This document shows, piece after piece, positions 1 through 9,247 of a stretch of 17,819 nt of DNA. Source of the DNA: Bacteroidota bacterium. GTDB lineage: Bacteria > Bacteroidota > Bacteroidia > Bacteroidales > UBA1556. The stretch's first letter is position 1. The number at the start of each line of letters is the position of its first letter. A program made the translations under genes and the position numbers. Below the pieces are notes generated by a model, which saw only the letters and a program-made list of their open reading frames with translations, did no database searches and had not been told where the DNA came from. Location of the stretch: the NCBI GenBank assembly GCA_003648395.1, contig QMPB01000023.1, positions 1-17,819 of the forward strand, in the 5' to 3' direction.

Positions 1-3000
1 AGCATTTCTGAAAATATATAAGAAGTGCTTTCCTCCCATAAGTGGAGAACCAATACTTGTAGTGAATGCACTTGAAGGATTGAATTGCATATCGTTACCA
101 TTCTCTCCAACTAACCATGAAGATTCAGCATAAGCAATATTTAATCTCTCACCAGTTTCAAGGCTAATTGCATAACCTGGGAACCAACCCATACTCTCGG
201 CATTAATATAGTTAGCATCTTCAGGATTAGTACTCGAACCAGTACCTGTTGCATACTTACCATCTTTATCTATAGAGGCATGCTTTCTAAGATTCATCTT
301 AGCAACATTACCTTCATTACCTGCAGGGTCGTCACCAGCCTCTATTACAACACAACGTGACCATAATGATTTATCTTTTGTAAATACAATATCTACACTT
401 TCTAAATAGTCCAGTTTAGTAATAAAAGGCATTACTCCAGGGCCATTTTCATATTTAGAAGCTAAACGATATGGAGCCCATGTTCCTCCTAATAATTTTT
501 CAAATTTCTCTGAAGGGTCAAGCCATAAAGCTGGATCGTAGTCATTATGGAAAGTTTTACTCTTATCCTCTACAACTCCTGCACGAATCCAGTTAAAAGC
601 ACTTGGAGTTTCGAAGTCAATATCTTGAGCACCATCAATATCTGGCCAACCTGCTAACCACATCTTAGAGCTATCTTTATATGTAATTGTAGCAGAAATA
701 AATCCATTAGTTACATCATCAACGTCTCCTGCTCCTTTATTTTGCTTTATTTGAACACTAAATCCTTCATCTAAGAATAATTGTTCATTACCCAATTGAA
801 TGGTCATTTCGGCAGATCCTAATAATGCACCATCCTTATATAAATCCCAATACGCTGTATCTACTGAGCCTACAGGAATAAATTTCAGCTCATAGTTTGC
901 TGCTTCAATTCTCAATGGATCAATAACTTTTACGTTAATTGGTCCATGATTATTTGTGTATTCAATTTCTATTTTCTGATTTTCATCAAGAATGCTTTGA
1001 ATACTAGCTTTTGTTAGCTCTAGCTCAATACCACCATTACCACGTCCATCAAGACGAGTAATCATTGGGCCATCACCATAATTTGAGTTTGCTTGAGTAC
1101 CTTCTGCCTCTGCATTAGGAATATGTGGCATTAAAGTATGAACTCTAATTGGACCCAAAGCAGATTTACGACCTGCTAAGTATGGTTTCTTTTGACCTTT
1201 TAGGCCATTAAGTACACCTGGGTCTTGTGAATAAACTGCAAATTCGTTATAAGCATATGCAATTGCTACATAATAGTATTTCTTATTATTTACCAATCTA
1301 CGGTCTCCTACTGCAAACTCATCTTCAAATATTTTAAATGAGTGGAGAACGCCTTCATCACTAGCTTCAACCATCAACTGAGGTACATTTCCACCTAATT
1401 TATCATTTTTAGTATAGTTTACTAAATTTCCAACTTCATCTTTTAAATCGCATTGACCAACTAAACGAGCTTTATCAGGATTGTAAAGTTCAGCAACAGA
1501 TACTTCATTATCGGCCAATTGATATATTTGATATCCTTGGAAACGATATTTTGCGTCTAAAGTGTCGCTAATAGCAGATATAGTTACGTCTTCTTCCCAA
1601 TAATCTTCATTAGTATTATTTGAGGCTTCAATGTTTTTAAGATATAAAACGAGAGTCTTGTTTAACTCTTGAGCTAATAATTCAGGAGCATCAGGACCAT
1701 CAAGTACTTTAAAGCAGTTATCGAATAAAGCTTGTGCTTTATCGTCAACCTCACGAAGTAATTCTACTGAAGCCCATGCGCCACCAGTAGAAGCACGTGC
1801 CCAAGGAATACCAACTGTAATATAGTTAATTGCACCAGATTCTAAAGTAAAAGGTCCTGCAGATTGCATAAAACGACGGTCACCAGCAGCATTCTGATCA
1901 TTCTTCTCAGTCCAATCACTACGTCCTGGGTCAATTTCGCCAGTTCCCCAATTACAAGGGTCTGTATCTCCTGGAAACATAAAATCACACTCAATAGTAC
2001 CTTGCTTATATGCATTACCGCCATATGTCATTTTACTACCATCTTTCCAAATTCCCTTAAGCATATTATAATACTCAGGAGCAATATCTGGGTCACGAAT
2101 TGCCGATGGCCCCGAAGAGTTATTATGATATACAAAACGACGCATACCAAATCGTTCATTGTCAATAATTGTATCTCCAAAGTTTACACCGTTGATACTC
2201 TCATCACAAATTTGAACCATATTGCCGCTTCCATCATCTTCGTATTTTGGGTTGTCTTTACCATCGTTATCCATATAAGGACCTTGGAAAAAGTCAACAC
2301 CAATTGCTGGTGGTTGTATTCCATAATCCTGAGGACGACCACTACCATCTTGCTCATCGCCATTATAGCAATAACCTAAACCACGCGCTACATCACATCC
2401 AACATAATCGTCAGTTGCATCACCTAAGTCAGTATCAACCCACTGGCTAAAATATGTTTCGGTAAGTCTAAATGTAGAACGGTTAATTATTTCGTATGTA
2501 TAGAAAGTCATATTATTAATCTCATCGTTGGTAGAGAAAGCAAAAGCTTGAGCTCTAATTTCAACACCAATAGCCTTACCTCTTGTTTCAGAGTGAATAT
2601 TACCATTGTCATTAAAAATCCACCAAAGAGTTTGGTCACCTTTAAGAACAGCATCAGCCATTATCCCACCTTCAGCAGTTGGTTCATAATAGTATGAACC
2701 ATCAGCAGCTCTAGTAGGCTTACATAGTTTGTTTTTAATATCGTAATAAGGATAATCTCCTTGTTCCCACTCATATACCCCATTGCTATTTAAATCAACA
2801 AATGGAGCTAACCAAGCACTTTGTCCTTTGGCTACATCGCCATTTGCTGGCCAGTCCTTTATAATCTCAGGTACTGCATAATCAGGATAATCAGAGTTAT
2901 TATATTTTAAAAGAAATGCGTCAACTTGTTCACGAGTAATAGAATAATGTTTGTCAAACTCATCACATACTTCTCTACTAACAGAAGCTGTTCCATCAAT

Positions 3001-3387
3001 AGTAAGAGGGCCAGGCCAAAAGTCATCACCATTACCACGGTAACGCTGAAAAGCTCCTTTTAACTGTCCATTGACATCAGTTCCACCTAACCAAAGTGAG
3101 GCAGAGAACATTGATGTTTTTTTAGAACCTTTAGGAATCTCATATTGAGCAGTACCTTGCAAATCCCACCACATATCGCCACCAGTATTTATACGGGCAC
3201 GTACGTTATTTAGGTTTATTTCGTTAGAGGTTTTTCCAGGTAAACATCCAGCTGCGGTACGAGCATTGCTGGAAGTGCTTTTGCTTCCTCCGTTGTTAAC
3301 ATTGCCCTTATACTCCTCAGCATTTGCTGTGAAATGAAGCATAATGCTTATTAATGCTAAAACAAATATATTAGTAATTTTCTTCAT
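1..3387 (-). CDS. Large secreted protein, T9SS-associated type (partial, C-terminus outside window)
   Basis: The frame is open from an ATG at 3387 to the window edge, giving 1129 codons without the C-terminus. Residues 1-23 form a signal peptide (Lys-Lys start, hydrophobic core, cleavage after Ala-Asn-Ala). Around residues 68-130 is a Trp/Gly-rich segment (GGDMWWDL, SLWLGGTDVNGQL, DDFWPGPL) that I associate with large Bacteroidota exported proteins carrying C-terminal T9SS sorting domains. From about residue 563, after PDAPELL, the pattern up to GYQIYQL and the later YYVAIAYAYNE suggests a fibronectin-III-like region. The start lies 25 nt behind the stop of the TonB-dependent receptor, so the two are probably co-transcribed, and a surface or secreted partner of the receptor is a reasonable inference. 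The sorting domain itself would be outside the window and is not seen. The function is unknown. Confidence 0.8.
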   Translation of the reverse strand, partial: MKKITNIFVLALISIMLHFTANAEEYKGNVNNGGSKSTSSNARTAAGCLPGKTSNEINLNNVRARINTGGDMWWDLQGTAQYEIPKGSKKTSMFSASLWLGGTDVNGQLKGAFQRYRGNGDDFWPGPLTIDGTASVSREVCDEFDKHYSITREQVDAFLLKYNNSDYPDYAVPEIIKDWPANGDVAKGQSAWLAPFVDLNSNGVYEWEQGDYPYYDIKNKLCKPTRAADGSYYYEPTAEGGIMADAVLKGDQTLWWIFNDNGNIHSETRGKAIGVEIRAQAFAFSTNDEINNMTFYTYEIINRSTFRLTETYFSQWVDTDLGDATDDYVGCDVARGLGYCYNGDEQDGSGRPQDYGIQPPAIGVDFFQGPYMDNDGKDNPKYEDDGSGNMVQICDESINGVNFGDTIIDNERFGMRRFVYHNNSSGPSAIRDPDIAPEYYNMLKGIWKDGSKMTYGGNAYKQGTIECDFMFPGDTDPCNWGTGEIDPGRSDWTEKNDQNAAGDRRFMQSAGPFTLESGAINYITVGIPWARASTGGAWASVELLREVDDKAQALFDNCFKVLDGPDAPELLAQELNKTLVLYLKNIEASNNTNEDYWEEDVTISAISDTLDAKYRFQGYQIYQLADNEVSVAELYNPDKARLVGQCDLKDEVGNLVNYTKNDKLGGNVPQLMVEASDEGVLHSFKIFEDEFAVGDRRLVNNKKYYYVAIAYAYNEFAVYSQDPGVLNGLKGQKKPYLAGRKSALGPIRVHTLMPHIPNAEAEGTQANSNYGDGPMITRLDGRGNGGIELELTKASIQSILDENQKIEIEYTNNHGPINVKVIDPLRIEAANYELKFIPVGSVDTAYWDLYKDGALLGSAEMTIQLGNEQLFLDEGFSVQIKQNKGAGDVDDVTNGFISATITYKDSSKMWLAGWPDIDGAQDIDFETPSAFNWIRAGVVEDKSKTFHNDYDPALWLDPSEKFEKLLGGTWAPYRLASKYENGPGVMPFITKLDYLESVDIVFTKDKSLWSRCVVIEAGDDPAGNEGNVAKMNLRKHASIDKDGKYATGTGSSTNPEDANYINAESMGWFPGYAISLETGERLNIAYAESSWLVGENGNDMQFNPSSAFTTSIGSPLMGGKHFLYIFRNA

Positions 3388-3412
3388 AATTTCTATATTA
3401 ATATTTTGCTGT

Positions 3413-6400
3413 TTAGAAGTTGAATAATACACCTAAACGAATTCTTCTAGGTAATGAATACATATATGGATTGTTTACTCTTAAGCTATACATATCGCGA
3501 AATGCGTCAGGATCTTCCATTGCATTAATTGCATCTTGATATTCTGCAGAAGTTAAATAACCATCATCATCAGGGTTTCCTGTATATCTATAAACACTCA
3601 TTACATTTCTTGAATCAAGTAAATTCAATACCTGTAAATAAACATTTAAATAATGAGGAGGCTTATTACTTCCTTCTTTACGTTCTAGGAAAAAGTCTCT
3701 GTCGATACGTAAATCCATACGATATTGCCATGGTAGGCGCGAACCGTGAATAGATCCCGAAAGAATAGGAGATACACCACCAGACATTACTGCTGATGTA
3801 ACATTACTCTGACGACTATATGGAGTTCCTGAACCTGCTTGCATAACTAAATTCACACCAGTATTTTCTAGCAAACGAATAACTCGTACTTTATTAGTTC
3901 CTTTAATACGACGCTTGATAGTTGGACCATTATATTTTTTGCCTCTACCATATCGGTAATCAGCAGTAATATTAATAGTATGGTTTCTATCTTGTGCCGT
4001 TGGGCTTAGAGTACGTAAGTTTGGTTGACCAGAAGTTACAAGGTTAATTCCTGAAGTAGAACTAGAACCTGTAGCGTTAGCAAACTGAAGTGTATAACTA
4101 ACCTTCATCCAAAGATTTTTTGTTCTCCTTAAGTCATAAGTTACTGTCATACCTTTTGCAGTACCAAAGTCAATATTATTATAAGAAATATATGATACAG
4201 GATAAGCACTTGTATAACGGAATGCTTGAATCTGATCTCTCATTTCACGATAATATGCTGAGAATTTTAAAGAAGAAGATTGTGATAATTTTTGTTGAAA
4301 ACCTAATTCGTAATCAGTAGTTCTTTCTGGTTTCAAATTAGGATTATTAATAGCAGTATTTCCATTCTGATTAATAAAGTAGTAATTCATTATAGGTATT
4401 CTGTTTCTACCAGTAGGACGCGATGTTAGAACATCGTAGTGAGCAAAGAATAATGCTTCGTCCGAAATTGGGAAAGAGAATGAAATACGTGGAGAAATTG
4501 TGTTTTGAGGAGTGTAATCTTCAAAAGCTGAAGGCTTAAGCTCTGTTTCGCCAGGATTGTGCAAGAAAGGTGCAATTCCTGATGCAGTTTCAATAGTAGT
4601 AGGGTCATTAATTTCTGTACCTGTTGCATTATACCAAGTATCGCCATCTCTATAACCTACTATTTTAGTTGGATTATTTACATCATTTACATAAACAACA
4701 TAATTGTCACCCATATTCTCTGGAATTTCACCAGCTATATCATTAGGTTGCAATTCCGAAACTGTTTTAGCTTCTGCAAATAAGAATGGATCTTTAAGAA
4801 CTTTTTGGTTAGCATCAAATCTGTCGAAACGAACACCAATACTTAAGATTAAATCATTAAAAGCAAATTTGTCTTGTATGTATCCTGCCATATATATTGG
4901 CTCATATGCTCCAATTGCTCTTGTTTTATTTCCGTTTGCATCTACTTGAGTAAAGAAATCGTCAAAACTAGGCTTAGAGCTTAATTTATTACCATAAGCA
5001 TCATAACCATGATAAGAAACGTAAGGGTTACCACTATTTAATAACTCATCTGTACTAAACATATCCAAAGAGAATGTACTAGGATCGTAGCTATCAAGAT
5101 CAATCCAATCGGTACCATCTACCGGTAAACCTAGTTTTGTTCTTAATTGCTTGTCAAAAAATGACTGAGTAGCGGCGTCGTAAAGTCTGTCGTAATCTAC
5201 ATGAACATATCCATCTAACATAAACTCATGAGGATTTGAATAATCTAACTGCTCAATATGACGATTAGTAATACCACGCATTAGTGTCCATAGTCCTGCA
5301 GGATTATAACCTACAGATAATTCTTTACGTTGCTCGTATTGAATACCAAATTTAATTTCGTGGTTTCCAATATCTGCAGATCCATTAGCATTGAATCCAA
5401 TTCTAGATTCTTCGAATTGTGTATTTCTATTATATGGAGTACCAGTATTAGTATATAAACCATAAACGCTTCCCGGAAGCTGACCATTTAATAAGGCACC
5501 TTGACTCTGTACAGTAAGAATATTACGGTAAAATGGGCTGCCCTCATCATAAAAAGAATAATATTGATCGGTATAATTACTAAGATTAGGATTTACCTCA
5601 GAACGTTGAAAGTCATATAGAGTATCTCTAAAACCATTCATTACATATACGCCTTTAAGTCCTAAAACAGTATCTTCACCTAGCTCATATGATTTTTCTG
5701 AGTAAGTAGTAAATTTACCAACATAACCATAATCAAATAGATTTTCGTTATGATTAGGATTAAAAGATTTTGAAGAACGTTGAGAGTAATCTGCTTGAAT
5801 ACTATAATATACATTCTTGATTAATGCTTTACTGTCTTTCTCATCAGGAAAACGTTGAGTAAATCTTCCGAATACTCTCCAGTCTTGAGCTGTAATTTGT
5901 CCGTTATTGGCAGAGTTCAACAAAGAGTTAGAAATACTCCAATCAGATCTGTTTGTCCAATTATATGAACCTCCAAAAGTTAGTGTTGTATTATCGGTAG
6001 TTCTAACGTCAATTTTGCCTTGGAAGGTAGCAGACTTTGATACTGCATTTTCACGAGTCTTAAGATGCTCGTACGAATCATCAGTTACATAGTTTGATGT
6101 AGGGAAAATACCAAATCCAGTAGGTGATTTGAATAACGGATTTTGCTCTAAATAATTAAGGTCTTCTTCTGTTATTCTATGAGTTCCTGTAGAAGCAGGG
6201 TAACCATCTCTATTGTACTCATACTCTCCAGCAATGAAGAAACCAAGTAAAGAGGTATTCTTTGTAGAATCTTTTCCCATGATTAGTGGACCGTTGATGT
6301 TAAAACCAACTAAGTCGTGACCAAATCCATCAAGCAATTCAGAAGTAACACCTTCAACTCCGAATCCGAAAATACGGGAAGGACCTTTAGTAGTAATATT

Positions 6401-7057
6401 TACAATACCACCAGTAAGGTCACCATATTGTGCAGGAGTACCACCAGTAATTACTGATACCTGCTCAATAGCAGATTTTGGAAGGTTTGCACTACCAATT
6501 ACACGAATTCCATCAACATAGGTAGCAGTACCACCTTCACGCTGACCACGCATACCACCCATTTTACCGTTATCATCAGAGAAAACTCCTCCAACAGTAA
6601 CAGCAACAGCTTCAGCAGAACGACCCGGCATCTTTGCTATCTCTTCAGCAGTCATTGTGCCTCCAGTAGAAGTTTGATCTTTATCAATTAATGGAACTTT
6701 ATATTCTTTAACAACAAAAGCTTCAAGCTGCGTTGCAGAAGATTCTAATTTAATATTTAAGAAACGTGTCTTGTCAGAATTAACAACAACACCTTTTATC
6801 ATTAGCTTGGCATAACCTACATAAGTAACTTTAACATCGTACTTACCTGGAGCTAAAGGCTTAACTTTATAATTACCGTCGAAATCAGTGCTTCCACCAT
6901 TCACAACTTTCCCTCCTTGTTCCACAATAACGTTTGCGAACGGAATAGGTAGCTTAGTCTCAGAATCAGTTATCTTACCTTGTATTGCTCCCGATTGCGC
7001 GATTGCAAATACAGACATAAGCATTATAACTGTAGACAATAGTAATTTTTTAATCAT
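3413..7057 (-). CDS. TonB-dependent outer-membrane receptor with carboxypeptidase-regulatory-like domain
   Basis: This is a 1214-residue outer-membrane transporter. Residues 1-20 are a signal peptide ending in Ala-Ile-Ala before Gln. Residues about 24-106 are a CarboxypepD_reg-like beta-sandwich (GKITDSETKLPIPFANVIV, then FDGNYKVKPLAPGKYDVKVTYVGY). A plug domain follows at about 135-225 (MRGQREGGTATYVDGIRV, then GGTPAQYGDLTGGIVNITTKG), and then a long beta-barrel that ends in the aromatic terminus LGVLFNF typical of barrels recognised by BamA. The length is usual for Bacteroidota TonB receptors. No SusD partner or glycan-degrading enzyme is nearby, so this is not recognisable as a polysaccharide utilisation locus. 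The following gene is a large secreted protein, which hints at a receptor plus exported-partner pair. The substrate cannot be inferred. Confidence 0.93.
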   Translation of the reverse strand: MIKKLLLSTVIMLMSVFAIAQSGAIQGKITDSETKLPIPFANVIVEQGGKVVNGGSTDFDGNYKVKPLAPGKYDVKVTYVGYAKLMIKGVVVNSDKTRFLNIKLESSATQLEAFVVKEYKVPLIDKDQTSTGGTMTAEEIAKMPGRSAEAVAVTVGGVFSDDNGKMGGMRGQREGGTATYVDGIRVIGSANLPKSAIEQVSVITGGTPAQYGDLTGGIVNITTKGPSRIFGFGVEGVTSELLDGFGHDLVGFNINGPLIMGKDSTKNTSLLGFFIAGEYEYNRDGYPASTGTHRITEEDLNYLEQNPLFKSPTGFGIFPTSNYVTDDSYEHLKTRENAVSKSATFQGKIDVRTTDNTTLTFGGSYNWTNRSDWSISNSLLNSANNGQITAQDWRVFGRFTQRFPDEKDSKALIKNVYYSIQADYSQRSSKSFNPNHNENLFDYGYVGKFTTYSEKSYELGEDTVLGLKGVYVMNGFRDTLYDFQRSEVNPNLSNYTDQYYSFYDEGSPFYRNILTVQSQGALLNGQLPGSVYGLYTNTGTPYNRNTQFEESRIGFNANGSADIGNHEIKFGIQYEQRKELSVGYNPAGLWTLMRGITNRHIEQLDYSNPHEFMLDGYVHVDYDRLYDAATQSFFDKQLRTKLGLPVDGTDWIDLDSYDPSTFSLDMFSTDELLNSGNPYVSYHGYDAYGNKLSSKPSFDDFFTQVDANGNKTRAIGAYEPIYMAGYIQDKFAFNDLILSIGVRFDRFDANQKVLKDPFLFAEAKTVSELQPNDIAGEIPENMGDNYVVYVNDVNNPTKIVGYRDGDTWYNATGTEINDPTTIETASGIAPFLHNPGETELKPSAFEDYTPQNTISPRISFSFPISDEALFFAHYDVLTSRPTGRNRIPIMNYYFINQNGNTAINNPNLKPERTTDYELGFQQKLSQSSSLKFSAYYREMRDQIQAFRYTSAYPVSYISYNNIDFGTAKGMTVTYDLRRTKNLWMKVSYTLQFANATGSSSTSGINLVTSGQPNLRTLSPTAQDRNHTINITADYRYGRGKKYNGPTIKRRIKGTNKVRVIRLLENTGVNLVMQAGSGTPYSRQSNVTSAVMSGGVSPILSGSIHGSRLPWQYRMDLRIDRDFFLERKEGSNKPPHYLNVYLQVLNLLDSRNVMSVYRYTGNPDDDGYLTSAEYQDAINAMEDPDAFRDMYSLRVNNPYMYSLPRRIRLGVLFNF

Positions 7058-7102
7058 AGAATTTAATTTATGTGTATATAATCCTAGTGCATTTTAAGGC
7101 TG

Positions 7103-7110
7103 CAAAAATA
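7103..7110 (-). promoter_or_regulatory. Predicted -7 promoter box of the TonB receptor operon
   Basis: Read on the minus strand this is TATTTTTG, a full match to the Bacteroidota -7 consensus TAnnTTTG. It would start transcription near 7096, leaving a leader of about 40 nt before the ATG at 7057. No convincing -33 TTG is present at the usual spacing, so the call rests on the -7 box and its position. Confidence 0.55.
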
Positions 7111-7149
7111 GAAAAAAAATCATACCGATTAACTTTTCTTAACACAGCT

Positions 7150-7602
7150 TTACTTATCAATATATGGAGGGTTAAGTATAGCGTCGTAAATGATTGCTTG
7201 ATGTAAATCAAAATCAGTATTTTCTGTACTTTCTACCTCGTTATTTATACTCGTTTCAAATTGCTTATCTTCCTTGTGAATATGATAATCTTCATTATTA
7301 TCAAATTCAGAATTTTTAGTTTCTGGTTCAAGAGTTATTATTTCCTCTTCTTCCTCCTCAAAAGTATCCACTTCTTCGTCTTTAGGTAAATACTCATTAA
7401 ACTCTTGTGGAACCGTATTTTTAGGTTCTTCTATAAATGTGTTAATAAAATCATTTAAACCAAAATTCTCATTTTCGTTAGCCGACTCTACTTCATAATT
7501 AGAATCCTCAACCTTAGGCTGAGGATTTTTATCAATATTCTTTTTATACTGTTTGTATCCAAAAAATAAAAGTGCTATTATGATAGGTAAAGCTTGTTCC
7601 AT
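7150..7602 (-). CDS. Small membrane-anchored acidic protein, unknown function
   Basis: The protein has 150 residues when started at the ATG at 7602. A longer frame from a GTG at 7638 is unlikely, because that codon overlaps the predicted -7 box and would lie upstream of the transcript start. Residues about 4-15 form one short hydrophobic segment followed by a positive patch (YKQYKK), so the bulk is probably cytoplasmic. Residues 30-130 are low-complexity and very acidic, including six consecutive Glu at 82-87. The C-terminal tail DFDLHQAIIYDAILNPPY (130-147) is the only part that looks folded. From memory, comparable tails (about DLRKAVIYSEILNRKY) close many small Bacteroidales proteins, but I cannot confirm this here. 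It is the same strand as the TonB receptor behind it, which has its own promoter. No function can be assigned. Confidence 0.7.
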   Translation of the reverse strand: MEQALPIIIALLFFGYKQYKKNIDKNPQPKVEDSNYEVESANENENFGLNDFINTFIEEPKNTVPQEFNEYLPKDEEVDTFEEEEEEIITLEPETKNSEFDNNEDYHIHKEDKQFETSINNEVESTENTDFDLHQAIIYDAILNPPYIDK

Positions 7603-7637
7603 AAATAATATTTTACAAGAAAAAAATAAACAAGGCA

Positions 7638-7645
7638 CAAAGGTA
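7638..7645 (-). promoter_or_regulatory. Predicted -7 promoter box of the acidic membrane protein gene
   Basis: The minus-strand reading is TACCTTTG, matching TAnnTTTG in full. Expected transcription start is near 7631, about 29 nt before the ATG at 7602. This placement is the reason the GTG at 7638 was not taken as the start. Confidence 0.6.
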
Positions 7646-7697
7646 CATTTTTATTTTGTAAAATTTGTTAAAAATATTGCAAAATGGACATGGTTTG

Positions 7698-7713
7698 AAT
7701 GATTCTTATCATT
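7698..7713. promoter_or_regulatory. Inverted repeat resembling a CRP/FNR-family site
   Basis: The repeat is AATGAT-TCTT-ATCATT, with perfect 6-bp arms and a 4-nt spacer. The core aTGAT-N4-ATCAt differs from the FNR consensus TTGAT-N4-ATCAA by one base in each half. It is centred about 75 bp upstream of the predicted start of the acidic protein gene and about 215 bp upstream of that of the porin. In DNA this A/T-rich the match could be chance. Confidence 0.3.
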
Positions 7714-7905
7714 ATAAAATATAGTAATTGAACGCATTATTTCATATTAAGATATTTATTATAAAAAAACGTGTTTCGAGAATTTGAATTTTGAATTATG
7801 TAGATAATTTGTTGTGCTTATATTGCATCATTTGCTCCTATTATTTCCAATATTAAATAAATGTTATCCTTACGTTAATAGTGGTCATAAATTGAATTAG
7901 AATTC

Positions 7906-7913
7906 TATTTTTG
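7906..7913 (+). promoter_or_regulatory. Predicted -7 promoter box of the porin gene
   Basis: The sequence is TATTTTTG, a full match to TAnnTTTG, placed 27 nt before the ATG at 7941. The transcript would start near 7920 with a leader of about 20 nt. No clear -33 element was found. Confidence 0.55.
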
Positions 7914-7940
7914 CAATCATTAAATAGTAATTAAAACTTT

Positions 7941-9167
7941 ATGGCAATGTTGAATCGATTATTTATAGTGATTGCGCTTATTATTGGAGCAGATATTTCT
8001 TCTTTGGCTCAGGATAAAAATAGTTTTACTACATATTGGGACAATGGATTGAAAATAGAGAGTGCTGATAAAGCATTTAAACTAAAAATGGGTGGGCGGC
8101 TTCAGTATGATATGATGGTTATGAATCAAAGTGATTCATTACAAGTAAACTTTCCAAATACCTATAATGGCGCTGAATTGCGAAGAGCAAGGTTCTATTT
8201 CTCAGGTAGTATTTATGAAAACATATCATATAAAGTTCAAATAGATTTTGCCTCAAATACCATTACCGTAAAGGATGCTTATATTGCTTTGCATAAGTTG
8301 CCTGTTATTCATAATATAAAAGTTGGTAAGTTCAAAGTGCCTTTTGGGCTTAATACATTAACTAGTTCAAAATATTTGACTTTAATGGAGCGCCCAACTA
8401 CTAGCGATTTTGATAGTGATAGGCACCTTGGAGCTATGATATACCGTAGTCATCTTAATAATAGGCTCTCGTGGCAAGCGGGATTTTTTTATCCTAATCA
8501 AGATAAAAATCATTATAATGGCGATGGCTATTTGCTTGCAGCTAGGGTAGTAGGGCTTCCAATATATAATACCGAAGGTGATATTTATTCATTGCTTCAT
8601 ATTGGAGCTTCATTTGCACATGGTTATCATAATAATAGTGAGTTTGAAATAAAAAACAGACCAGAATCACATTTAGCTCCTAAATACTCTTTTTTTAGAG
8701 TCCCAACTGTTAAGTTTAGCTACTTAGCAAATTTAGAATTATCATATATTAGAAATAGGTTTTCTTTCCAAGCAGAATATCATTATATGGATTTCAAATC
8801 CAATAACAGTGCTTCATATAATGAAAAAACACATTTGGGATCGTATTATGGAACATTTAGTTTTTTCTTGACTAATGATCATAGGTCATATTCGAAAAAG
8901 AAAACGTTTTTTGGAAATGTAACGCCTAAGAAGAATTATGGTAAAGAGGGGTGGGGAGCAATAGAATTAGCAGCCAGATACTCTCATGTTGATGGTGATG
9001 AAGATAGATATATTTATGGTGGCGAAATGAATAATATAGCCACAGGTGTAAATTGGTATCTAAATCCTGCAGTGAAAGTTGCTTTTAATTATATACACTC
9101 TATGAATCCTGCCTATGGCAATGGATCTGCTAATATCTATCAAATGCGATTTCAAGTTGCATTTTAG
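7941..9167 (+). CDS. OprO/OprP-family outer-membrane porin
   Basis: The 408-residue protein belongs to the phosphate-selective porin O/P family (Porin_O_P). Residues 1-23 form a signal peptide ending Ser-Leu-Ala before Gln. The mature N-terminus has the family pattern: LKMGGRLQYD (about 48-57), ELRRARFYFSGSIYENISYKVQIDF (about 79-103), then VKDAYIALH and IKVGKFKVPFGLNTLTS (about 109-143). Alternating aromatic strands continue to a terminal Phe (MRFQVAF), as expected for a beta-barrel. The length is typical of the family. The name does not prove phosphate selectivity: no phosphate-uptake gene lies nearby and I saw no Pho-type site. It is a single-gene transcript facing the minus-strand STAS gene. 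A second ATG two codons in could also serve as the start. Confidence 0.85.
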   Translation: MAMLNRLFIVIALIIGADISSLAQDKNSFTTYWDNGLKIESADKAFKLKMGGRLQYDMMVMNQSDSLQVNFPNTYNGAELRRARFYFSGSIYENISYKVQIDFASNTITVKDAYIALHKLPVIHNIKVGKFKVPFGLNTLTSSKYLTLMERPTTSDFDSDRHLGAMIYRSHLNNRLSWQAGFFYPNQDKNHYNGDGYLLAARVVGLPIYNTEGDIYSLLHIGASFAHGYHNNSEFEIKNRPESHLAPKYSFFRVPTVKFSYLANLELSYIRNRFSFQAEYHYMDFKSNNSASYNEKTHLGSYYGTFSFFLTNDHRSYSKKKTFFGNVTPKKNYGKEGWGAIELAARYSHVDGDEDRYIYGGEMNNIATGVNWYLNPAVKVAFNYIHSMNPAYGNGSANIYQMRFQVAF

Positions 9168-9247
9168 TATTATTACTTCTCTAATTTTTGTATTTATTTG
9201 AGTCTATTAATTTTAAATTCAATTAGTAAATGCAAATGATAAAAATA

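Larger units (their letters stand above)
7639..7940. other. Divergent intergenic region with an FNR-like inverted repeat
   Basis: This 302-bp A/T-rich stretch separates the minus-strand acidic protein gene from the plus-strand porin gene. It holds the two divergent predicted promoters and one short inverted repeat at 7698-7713, AATGAT-TCTT-ATCATT. Its core, TGAT-N4-ATCA, resembles sites of CRP/FNR-family regulators. No conserved coding frame or RNA gene was seen. Confidence 0.5.

Noticed and set aside
1842..2450. Open frames of 60-171 codons on both strands
   Set aside because: They lie inside the continuous 1129-codon minus-strand gene, have no recognisable family features and no promoter or start context, so they are shadows.
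3529..6092. Several plus-strand and out-of-frame minus-strand open frames
   Set aside because: All overlap the TonB receptor gene, whose translation shows clear domains throughout; the others have no protein character.
3413..7057. SusC-type polysaccharide utilisation locus
   Set aside because: No SusD-like lipoprotein, glycoside hydrolase or dedicated sensor lies next to the receptor in the window.
7602..7638. Upstream GTG start giving 12 extra residues to the acidic protein
   Set aside because: The GTG overlaps the TACCTTTG promoter box and would not be on the transcript; the ATG at 7602 begins directly at the membrane segment.
7941..9167. Phosphate-specific role for the porin
   Set aside because: The family name is historical; no Pho-type site, phosphate transporter or phosphatase is nearby.
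9168..9247. Bidirectional terminator between the convergent porin and STAS-like genes
   Set aside because: Only imperfect A/T-rich pairing is visible, with no clear stem and T run on either strand.
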